From RGIG4034 sp045628945 (GTDB lineage Bacteria; Bacillota; Clostridia; Lachnospirales; Lachnospiraceae), in the NCBI GenBank assembly GCA_045628945.1, contig JAZQQG010000046.1, positions 1-64,000 on the forward strand: a DNA stretch of 64,000 bases. Direction: 5' to 3'. The notes under the pieces are model-generated. The model ran no database searches. It was not told where the DNA came from and worked only from the letters and a program-made list of their open reading frames with translations. Position numbers and translations under genes: made by a program. Shown here piece by piece: positions 1 through 6,464 of the stretch. How positions within the stretch are numbered: the first letter of the stretch is position 1; each line of letters begins with the position of its first letter.

Positions 1-1064
1 TGCGCCGCAGCCCCCGAGTCTTTCGTAACACTTACCGGCGAACCGGCTTCTGCATCCGATTCCTCCGACAACTCGCGGAAAAGACGATCCAGTTCCAATC
101 GGTCCTCTTCCGACATGGTACCTTCCATCACCAGGTCCGAATTCTCACGAAGTCCCCGCATAAATTCAGAAGTGGAAACCTGCGTATCCACCGAGACAAC
201 TGCCGACTCGAATACCACCATGGGGTCAATATCCTCCACCGTCAGGCGGTATCCGTCCTTTCCGTTCATCGCATAGGATACGATTTTCTTAAGGAAAGTA
301 GCCTCTCCCACCGTAAACATCAGCACATCGCCACTCTCGTAGATTGTATCACTAAGCAGAACCGTCTCTCCCGAGCCTTCCTCGAATCGAACCGACTGGT
401 CTCTGATATCATGGAAATAACCAAAGGAATCGCTTGCCGCCACCTCATAGTCGAAAAAAGTCGGCAGCGTAATGCGATTGCTTAAGAAAAGCGCCGTGGT
501 GGTTTCCATCATGGTCTCACACTGCTCCTGCGTAAGAGGCGCGTCCCGAAGCTCGTCGGACAAAACGCCTTCTTCCAGGGCAATTGCCACACAGAGCTCA
601 TCATCAATGGGGGATAATGCATCCAGCCCTGCCAGGGCCGCCAGGTTATTCTGTCCCAGAGTGCGAACAATGGCAATTGCCGCGTATTCTCCGGTCACCA
701 TAGCGGAGGGCTCAAAGGCTTCCCCTTCCGGCAGGTATCCCCAGGTCGCCAAGGTACTGATGATCGGATAATCCGGATTGGACTCTGCGATATCCTCATA
801 GGAACTCATTGCCTGAGCGTTCTGCACTCCCAGATACTGATAGAGCCATCTGGCGAATTCCAATCGATTCAGCGTACCGTCGCCTTCCGCTACCGCAGGC
901 GTTCCGTCCTTATGGTCTACCGGTGCTTTGGAGGGAGTACGTCCCTTCACCAAACGCAGAATCCCGAAGGTTCCTGCTGCCACCGCAAGCATCACGACAA
1001 CCATCACCAGAATGAATCGAATTGTTCTTTTCCCCTTATCGGGGGTACTGTTCTGTTTCCTCAT
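1..1064 (-). CDS. Membrane-anchored protein with SLH-like repeats (C-terminus outside the window)
   Basis: An open frame with no stop runs from an ATG at 1064 to the window edge (about 354 codons). The N-terminus is basic, then one hydrophobic segment (about residues 14-33) suggests a signal anchor with the rest outside the cell. Residues about 55-150 resemble S-layer homology repeats: LNRLEFARWLYQYLG, then a D-I-A...I-STLATWGYLP stretch, then F-EPSAMVTGEYAAIAIVRTLG. The rest is acidic and not recognised. Its ATG overlaps the sigma factor's TGA (ATGA), so the two are probably translationally coupled. A role as partner, target or sensor for that sigma factor is inference. The SLH call is by eye; the repeats are imperfect. 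Confidence 0.7.
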   Translation of the reverse strand, partial: MRKQNSTPDKGKRTIRFILVMVVVMLAVAAGTFGILRLVKGRTPSKAPVDHKDGTPAVAEGDGTLNRLEFARWLYQYLGVQNAQAMSSYEDIAESNPDYPIISTLATWGYLPEGEAFEPSAMVTGEYAAIAIVRTLGQNNLAALAGLDALSPIDDELCVAIALEEGVLSDELRDAPLTQEQCETMMETTTALFLSNRITLPTFFDYEVAASDSFGYFHDIRDQSVRFEEGSGETVLLSDTIYESGDVLMFTVGEATFLKKIVSYAMNGKDGYRLTVEDIDPMVVFESAVVSVDTQVSTSEFMRGLRENSDLVMEGTMSEEDRLELDRLFRELSEESDAEAGSPVSVTKDSGAAA

Positions 1065-2863
1065 TCGCTCACCACCTTCTCAAGGTCATATCCGACCGTC
1101 AACTCTTCCAGTCCTTGCGAGAAATTGCCCTCCATGTGATAGATTGCCGTAATGGAGAAACAATCATCCTTTAACGCATGTTTCACATATCGATTCTCGT
1201 CCTGTTCAAACCCAAGCTCCAGCAACTCGAAGGCCGTGGTGCCGGGGTCCAGAAATCCCCAATTCCCTGCGAAAAAAGCACTTAAAAACGTCGCTTCTTT
1301 GCTATTCCTTCGGGTAACATCGGTATAGAAGGTCACTCGATAAAGGACGTAATCATAAGGATCCATCGTCCCGACAAGATCACAAAATTCCAGCTTCACA
1401 TAGGAGCGTGAAGCATCAACTCCGTAGGTCTCCTCATCAAAAAGACGATAATAAACAACGGTCGTGTTCTCATCGGAACCATTGCATTCATAATCCGGAT
1501 CGCCCAATATGCTGCGTATATCCGATCTCATGGTGAAGCCTAAGCAAAGGATATTGCCCGAGCTTGAAAAAGAAAAGTCCTGACCGTCTGCCTTACCCAA
1601 TGCTTCGAAGATCGCCTGTGTAAGCTCCGGATCAGCGCCGGGATTATAGTACTGAGTATCCCGTTCCGGTACCCCCGTGGAAAAGAGTAATTCCGCAAAC
1701 CCTTCCTCCTCGGTTCCTCCGGCCCCGTCTCCGGTTGTTCCCGTTTCCATCTCCGGTTGTACCCCTGCGATTGGGGCTTCGGTAATCGGCTGATTTACTA
1801 ACTCCTCAACATCCGCAGGTACAGCATATGCGGATTCCCCTTGTCCGGAAGCAGCATCTCCATCGGATTCCCCTTGTCCGGGTGTTAACGGTGCTCCAAT
1901 CTGTGAAAGCCCTGCTGCCGCCTTCTTTGCCTCCTGTCTCGATACCACCGCCGAGGTTCCAAATCCTGCTCCCACGCCTAAGGCGACGGCCGCCGCCCCG
2001 ATAGCTAATTTAGCCCCCAGTGCAAGGGAGGCCTTGGTAACCACTCCTACCCCGACAGTGCCGATGGTATTGGCCACTCCTGCCACGCCGGCTGCAGTGC
2101 CCACGGAAGTCATTGCGGTAGTCCCGCCTGCGGCTGCCACTCCGGCGCCGCTTACTTCCGTTCCCGCGGCTGCCGCTGCGACACCTGCGGTAGCAAGCGT
2201 CGACATCTTGGCTGCCTTATACACCACGTACAGAAGCGGCAACGGAGCAATACTGTGAAGGCGAATGCCATTCTTTTTTTCATAGTCCTCAACGGCGGCC
2301 CGAACCTTCTGGCGACCGTAGTTTAAACGGCTCTTTACCGTGTCTTCTCCCACCTGCTGCGTCTCGGCAATCTGCTTGATCGGCATATCCTCATAGTGAA
2401 AAAGACGAAGTGCCTGCTGCTGTTCCGGCGGAAGGACGGCCAAGATTCCCGTCACGACGTTTCGCAAGTCCTTCATAGCATAAGCCTGTTCCGGCTGGCC
2501 CCAAAGATCCATGGATTCGATGGTATTCTCGAAATTTTCTTTTTGCTCCCCCGCATCATTGGCACCGTTCAACGTCGTAAAATTGCTGACAGCCTTGTGG
2601 TCTTTTCGCGCCAACTCATTCTTGCAAGTATTCACCAGAATCGTATAATGCCACGCGCCGAACTCCTGGTTCTCATTGTAGCTGTCCATGTGAGACATGA
2701 CCTTGAGAAAGGCCTCCTGCACCATATCCTCCGCATCCTGACGATTGCCCATGTACTTCTCGGCGGTCAGAATACCGTTCGAATAGGTCGCCTCATAGAG
2801 AAGCCCGATTGCTTCCTCATTTCCCCGCTTGATATCGGATGCCAACTGATTCACATCTGCCAT
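1061..2863 (-). CDS. ECF-like sigma-70 factor fused to a transmembrane segment and an extracytoplasmic domain
   Basis: Residues about 15-90 resemble sigma region 2 (RQDAEDMVQEAFLKVM), and about 135-190 resemble region 4 (LPPEQQQALRLFHYEDMPIKQIAE, then a helix-turn-helix ending VKSRLNYGRQKVR). An Ala/Gly-rich stretch follows, with a likely membrane helix at about 284-308, then a Gly/Glu-rich linker and an unrecognised C-terminal domain (about 400-600). At 600 aa it is about three times the usual ECF length. The layout suggests a membrane-held sigma factor carrying its own sensor, which is inference. It overlaps the downstream membrane protein by four bases. The start at 2863 has a GAGGG ribosome site. 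Confidence 0.85.
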   Translation of the reverse strand: MADVNQLASDIKRGNEEAIGLLYEATYSNGILTAEKYMGNRQDAEDMVQEAFLKVMSHMDSYNENQEFGAWHYTILVNTCKNELARKDHKAVSNFTTLNGANDAGEQKENFENTIESMDLWGQPEQAYAMKDLRNVVTGILAVLPPEQQQALRLFHYEDMPIKQIAETQQVGEDTVKSRLNYGRQKVRAAVEDYEKKNGIRLHSIAPLPLLYVVYKAAKMSTLATAGVAAAAAGTEVSGAGVAAAGGTTAMTSVGTAAGVAGVANTIGTVGVGVVTKASLALGAKLAIGAAAVALGVGAGFGTSAVVSRQEAKKAAAGLSQIGAPLTPGQGESDGDAASGQGESAYAVPADVEELVNQPITEAPIAGVQPEMETGTTGDGAGGTEEEGFAELLFSTGVPERDTQYYNPGADPELTQAIFEALGKADGQDFSFSSSGNILCLGFTMRSDIRSILGDPDYECNGSDENTTVVYYRLFDEETYGVDASRSYVKLEFCDLVGTMDPYDYVLYRVTFYTDVTRRNSKEATFLSAFFAGNWGFLDPGTTAFELLELGFEQDENRYVKHALKDDCFSITAIYHMEGNFSQGLEELTVGYDLEKVVSE

Positions 2864-2924
2864 AGCTGTGCCCTCACTCTTTCTATCTTTTCAAGCAGTC
2901 CCGGGCGGAACGGCTTAATGAAAT

Positions 2925-2966
2925 GTTTCTTTACTAGGATTACCGGTAACCCCGGCAAAAAGTTTT
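2925..2966 (-). promoter_or_regulatory. Candidate ECF-type autoregulatory promoter of the sigma gene
   Basis: On the reverse strand an AACTTTTT element (2964 to 2957) is followed about 10 bases later by a TTACCGGTAA palindrome and then TAATCCTA. An AAC-containing -35 element in front of the sigma gene fits the common autoregulated layout of ECF factors. No sigma-A box is obvious closer to the start. This is pattern-based inference only. Confidence 0.3.
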
Positions 2967-3082
2967 AGAAAAAAAGAATATTTTTATTTTTTTATTTTAT
3001 AATAATCTCTCAACTCTCACAACCACAAAACAATCTGTTCTATATCCCGTAATGCCCTTCGTTCTATTCTATACTCAACGAT

Positions 3083-3304
3083 ATGAGAGAGTATGAGCTT
3101 CCCTATCCACGCATACGAGCACTAAGAGAAGACGCCGATCTGCCACAACGCGTTCTTGCCAAATACCTTCATTGTTCTCAGGTTACCTATTCTTACTACG
3201 AATTGGGGCGGCGCGACATCCCCACCGTTACCCTGATTCGTCTTGCCAAATATCATCATTGCTCAATTGATTATCTGCTTGGACTTTCCGATCAAAAGCA
3301 GTAG
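3083..3304 (+). CDS. Small XRE/Cro-C1 family DNA-binding regulator
   Basis: A 73-residue protein that is almost entirely one helix-turn-helix domain: IRALREDADLPQRVLAKYL, then VTYSYYELGRRDIP, then LIRLAKYHHCSIDYLLGLS, the classic lambda-repressor-like fold of phage and mobile-element regulators. No effector domain is present. No Shine-Dalgarno is visible upstream. A TATACT hexamer ends at 3075, seven bases before the ATG, so the transcript may be leaderless. The broken KilA-N gene follows 39 bases downstream, suggesting a decayed mobile element. The target is unknown. Confidence 0.85.
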   Translation: MREYELPYPRIRALREDADLPQRVLAKYLHCSQVTYSYYELGRRDIPTVTLIRLAKYHHCSIDYLLGLSDQKQ

Positions 3305-3343
3305 GCTCACGGCTATGCAGTGGTGCTATTACAGGAGTAATGT

Positions 3344-3547
3344 ATGAAGAACAAAACAATAAACGCAACCGGAACCGAAATACGATTGTATGGCGATATT
3401 GTAAAGGAGGACGCCTATATATGTATTACGGATATTGCGAAAATGAGAAATCCGGCAAGTTTTTCCTCCCATCGACAGATTACGAATTTTGAGGGAAAAG
3501 GCATATCGGCAATTGCACTCCTTAGTGAGCGATCAAAAAACGATTGA
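3344..3547 (+). pseudogene. Truncated KilA-N domain protein
   Basis: The ATG has a good AGGAG ribosome site (AGGAG-TAATGT-ATG). The first ~38 residues (GTEIRLYGDIVKEDAYICITDIAKMRNP) read like the N-terminus of KilA-N domain proteins of phages and mobile elements. After that the similarity stops and the frame ends at 67 residues, far shorter than the usual 200 or more. From about 3450 a different reading frame looks more protein-like (separate entry), so a deletion or fusion probably joined two genes here. Full-length KilA-N function is not expected. Confidence 0.6.
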
Positions 3548-3584
3548 AAACCTCCAGAGGCATTTCATCGAGCAGGCACAATCA
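3421..3584 (+). pseudogene. Frameshifted small ORF overlapping the KilA-N remnant
   Basis: An ATG at 3421 lies 10 bases after a strong AAAGGAGG and reads MYYGYCENEKSGKFFLPSTD, ending at a TGA at 3490-3492. One base of shift at the TTTT run (3487-3490) would join it to a second open frame: LREKAYRQLHSLVSDQKTIE, then NLQRHFIEQAQS and a stop at 3582-3584. The joined product of about 55 residues looks more like a real helical protein than the KilA-N tail in the other frame. It may be a single-base deletion mutant or part of a fusion scar. Family not recognised. Confidence 0.4.
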
Positions 3585-3642
3585 TAAAAACAACCGCTCC
3601 TTCTGTTTTTGAGCAGTTCTCAATCACAGAAAAAGCGGTTGT
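3585..3642 (-). terminator. Rho-independent terminator of metK
   Basis: Reading the reverse strand, CAACCGCT (3641-3634) pairs with AGCGGTTG (3598-3591), with further pairing inside (TTCTGT/ACAGAA), followed by TTTTT. It lies 25 bases after the metK stop. Confidence 0.85.
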
Positions 3643-3666
3643 CATACTTTTTATTGATTCAAATCC

Positions 3667-4848
3667 TTACAGATACTTCTTCAGAGCATCAACCTTATCG
3701 GTCTTCTCCCAAGGCAGATCCAAGTCATTGCGGCCGAAGTGACCGTAAGCGGAGGTCTGCTTGTAGATGGGACGACGAAGGTCGAGCATCTTAATGATTC
3801 CTGCGGGACGAAGGTCGAAATTCTCACGAACGATTGCAACCAGCTTCTCATCGGAAAGCTTGCCGGTTCCAAAGGTATCCACCATAACGGAGGTAGGCTC
3901 AGCTACACCGATTGCGTAGGATAACTGAATCTCACACTTATCGGCAAGACCTGCTGCTACGATATTCTTCGCAACATATCTTGCGGCATACGCTGCGGAA
4001 CGGTCAACCTTGGTGCAGTCCTTACCGGAGAAAGCACCACCGCCGTGACGAGCATATCCACCATAGGTATCTACGATAATCTTACGACCGGTTAAGCCCG
4101 CATCACCGTGAGGTCCACCGATTACGAAACGGCCGGTAGGATTGATGAACATCTTGGTCTCTGCATCAACCATCTCAGCCGGCAGAATAGGATCGAAGAC
4201 ATACTTCTTAATATCCTTATGAATCTGCTCCTGAGTAACATCGGGATCATGCTGGGTAGAACATACAACTGCTTCCAAACGAGCAGGCTTACCGTTCTCA
4301 TCATATTCAACAGATACCTGTGTCTTACCGTCGGGTCTTAAATACTTAAGCGTTCCGTCCTTACGAACCTTGGTTAACTGAAGGGCCAACTTATGAGCCA
4401 ATGCAATGGGATAAGGCATTAACTCAGGAGTCTCGTTGCTTGCATAACCAAACATCATACCCTGATCACCTGCACCGGTGTCCAGATCGTCTTTTAACTG
4501 ACCTTCCTTGGCTTCCAGAGCCTTATCAACGCCCATGGCAATATCGGCAGACTGCTTGTCCAACGCTACCATAACAGCGCAGGAAGCACCATCGATTCCC
4601 TTTTCACCGGAGTCATAACCAATCTCCAGAACCGTCTCGCGTACGATGGAAGGAATATCCAAGTTCGCATTGGTGGTAATCTCACCGGTTACCAATACAA
4701 AGCCGGTACATGCTGCGGTCTCGCAAGCAACACGGCTCATGGGATCCTGTGCCATGCAGGCATCCAGGATTGCATCCGAAATGGCATCGCAGACTTTGTC
4801 GGGATGACCTTCGGTTACAGATTCGGAAGTAAATAATCTCTTGTCCAT
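3667..4848 (-). CDS. metK: S-adenosylmethionine synthetase
   Basis: Makes S-adenosylmethionine from methionine and ATP in the cytosol. The 393-residue protein has the family length and motifs: GHPDKVCDAISDAILD near the N-terminus, GAGDQGMMFGYA in the middle, and GGPHGDAGLTGRKIIVDTYG in the C-terminal half. The start at 4848 has a GAAAGGAG site. The longer open frame reaching 5025 runs through the riboswitch and is not a real extension. Expression should be controlled by the SAM-I riboswitch and terminator just upstream, so high SAM ends transcription early. It is probably monocistronic, with its own terminator. Confidence 0.98.
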   Translation of the reverse strand: MDKRLFTSESVTEGHPDKVCDAISDAILDACMAQDPMSRVACETAACTGFVLVTGEITTNANLDIPSIVRETVLEIGYDSGEKGIDGASCAVMVALDKQSADIAMGVDKALEAKEGQLKDDLDTGAGDQGMMFGYASNETPELMPYPIALAHKLALQLTKVRKDGTLKYLRPDGKTQVSVEYDENGKPARLEAVVCSTQHDPDVTQEQIHKDIKKYVFDPILPAEMVDAETKMFINPTGRFVIGGPHGDAGLTGRKIIVDTYGGYARHGGGAFSGKDCTKVDRSAAYAARYVAKNIVAAGLADKCEIQLSYAIGVAEPTSVMVDTFGTGKLSDEKLVAIVRENFDLRPAGIIKMLDLRRPIYKQTSAYGHFGRNDLDLPWEKTDKVDALKKYL

Positions 4849-4924
4849 TTTTCTCCTTTCGTCTACGGCTCTTCGAGACCGTCCGCCACAGGCCATCCCG
4901 GCGGGCTTCTCACACCGCAGAACA

Positions 4925-4957
4925 TAAAAAAGCTTGTTGTCATAGGAACAACAAGCG
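4925..4957 (-). terminator. Expression-platform terminator of the SAM-I riboswitch
   Basis: On the reverse strand GCTTGTTGT, a short loop and ACAACAAGC form a nine-pair stem followed by TTTTTT. It lies between the aptamer and the metK ribosome site, as expected for a transcriptional off-switch. Confidence 0.88.
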
Positions 4958-4976
4958 GGTACACATATCACGATAT

Positions 4977-5110
4977 CCCTCTTATTGTTCGATCGTCGAT
5001 TCACCGCTGTTACGCGACGCTTCACGATTGCTCAGGCAGGCACCTTCCATTGCTGGGGTTGCCGTGGCTTCGTCGGTCCTATGTACCTCCACCACTCTGA
5101 ATAAGAGCAT
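4977..5110 (-). promoter_or_regulatory. SAM-I (S-box) riboswitch of metK
   Basis: The reverse strand shows the S-box core: the GGTGGAGG segment, then a GACGAAGCC element and GGCAACC, then AAGGTGCC. P1 closes between CTCTTATTC (5107 to about 5099) and GAACAATAAGAG. Binding of SAM should stabilise P1 and free the terminator at 4925-4957, shutting off metK. Placement in front of metK supports the assignment. Confidence 0.93.
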
Positions 5111-5177
5111 CTATTCTGTTACATCACAACTTTACAATATTCGATGTGCGCTGTCAACATTGTTTTCGTCGTTTTTG

Positions 5178-5206
5178 TTGACTATTTCCCCATAAAAAAT
5201 TATAAT
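5178..5206 (+). promoter_or_regulatory. Consensus sigma-A promoter giving a leaderless HD-GYP transcript
   Basis: TTGACT (5178-5183), a 17-base spacer and a perfect TATAAT (5201-5206). The expected transcription start, about seven bases later, falls on or beside the ATG at 5214. No ribosome site lies between. Confidence 0.85.
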
Positions 5207-5213
5207 ATCCCCT

Positions 5214-6287
5214 ATGAAACGACTGAACACTGCCGAGCTTATGCCCGGAATGATAACTGCAGAAGATGTCTACACCTACAGCAACCAGCTCATTCTTCCG
5301 AAGGGGCTTGTTCTGACGGACAAAAGTATCACCAAGCTCGAATTCTACTCGATTCTCAGTATTCGTGTCGAGGATGAGATGGCTAAGACTCCGGAACCGG
5401 TTGAAGATAACCGTTCCTATGCACAGATTATCCAGGCCAGCGAGGAATTCAAGGAGTACAAGCAGCATTTTGAGACCGCTGTCAGATCCTTCGAGCACGA
5501 TATGCAGTCCTTCGTAAAAGACAATACGGACTTAAATCCCGACGATCTTCTGCGTAACACCTTAAATATTCTGGACAATTCCCATGGAAAAGTGAATATC
5601 TTCTCCATGCTCCACAATATGCGTATGTACGACGATCTGACCTACGCCCACAGCATCAATGTTGCTTTGATCTGTTATGTATTGGCCGGTTGGATGCATA
5701 TGAGTGAAGAAGATACGAATCTGGTAACCCTGTGTGGTCTTCTTCATGACGTGGGTAAGATCATGATGCCGGAAGACATCATTAAGAAACCCGATAAGCT
5801 TTCCGTTCATGAATATGATATCGTGAAGACACATACCATTGAGGGATACAATCTCCTGAAGAAGTGCAGTATCAGCGACCATATCAAAAATGCAGCCCTG
5901 ATGCACCACGAGCGTTACGACGGTACCGGATATCCTCTGGGCCTGTCCGGTAAAAAAATCGATCGCTTCGCGACCATCGTATCGGTGGCCGATGTCTACG
6001 AAGCAATGACCAGTGCCCGTGTGTACCGTGGCCCCTTATGTCCTTTCCGGGTTCTTTCCATTTTCGTTAGCGAAGGTCTGCAGAAATACGATCCGGAAGT
6101 CATTCTTCCCTTTATGGAGAACATTGTATCAACCTATATGGGCAACCGTGTACGCCTCACAAACGGTGTCGAAGGTGAGATTATCTATTTCAACAAGGTA
6201 AATCCCTCTCGTCCGACGATCCGTTGCGGTGCAAACTACATTGATCTCATGCAGGAATACAATGTTGAGATTGATGCCATTATCTAA
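5214..6287 (+). CDS. HD-GYP domain cyclic-di-GMP phosphodiesterase
   Basis: Likely hydrolyses the second messenger cyclic-di-GMP. The 357-residue protein has an N-terminal region of about 130 residues of the type often found before HD-GYP domains (LPKGLVLTDKSITKLEFYSI). The catalytic domain follows: HSINVA, the metal-binding LLHDVGK (HD at 178-179), HHERYDGTGYP (GYP at 239-241), and IVSVADVYEAMTSARVYR. No membrane helix or receiver domain is present, so it is probably soluble. The ATG sits eight bases after a perfect -10 box with no Shine-Dalgarno, so translation is probably leaderless. It ends in its own terminator. Confidence 0.93.
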   Translation: MKRLNTAELMPGMITAEDVYTYSNQLILPKGLVLTDKSITKLEFYSILSIRVEDEMAKTPEPVEDNRSYAQIIQASEEFKEYKQHFETAVRSFEHDMQSFVKDNTDLNPDDLLRNTLNILDNSHGKVNIFSMLHNMRMYDDLTYAHSINVALICYVLAGWMHMSEEDTNLVTLCGLLHDVGKIMMPEDIIKKPDKLSVHEYDIVKTHTIEGYNLLKKCSISDHIKNAALMHHERYDGTGYPLGLSGKKIDRFATIVSVADVYEAMTSARVYRGPLCPFRVLSIFVSEGLQKYDPEVILPFMENIVSTYMGNRVRLTNGVEGEIIYFNKVNPSRPTIRCGANYIDLMQEYNVEIDAII

Positions 6288-6325
6288 TCGTTACAGATAA
6301 TCTTCTTTTTACTTATTGCCTAATC

Positions 6326-6370
6326 GTGGTGGGAACCCGGTAGTTTTTGCCGGTTCGCACCACTTTTTTT
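6326..6370 (+). terminator. Terminator of the HD-GYP gene
   Basis: GTGGTGGGAACCCGG (6326-6340) pairs with CCGGTTCGCACCAC (6350-6363), followed by a seven-T run. Confidence 0.88.
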
Positions 6371-6385
6371 ATATTCTGATTACAA

Positions 6386-6428
6386 CAAAAATAGTGGGAA
6401 CCGGAAACAACGCTCCGATTCCCACCAC
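6386..6428 (-). terminator. Terminator of glgP
   Basis: On the reverse strand GTGGGAATCGG pairs with CCGGTTCCCAC, followed by TATTTTTG. Its arms resemble the facing terminator at 6326-6370, so the two genes end in similar hairpins pointing towards each other. Confidence 0.75.
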
Positions 6429-6464
6429 ATCATTCAAATCAATCAATCGTAGAACAAGTCTATT

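Noticed and set aside
4849..5025. N-terminal extension of metK
   Set aside because: It is translated from the SAM-I riboswitch and terminator, and the start at 4848 has a proper ribosome site and the conserved N-terminus.
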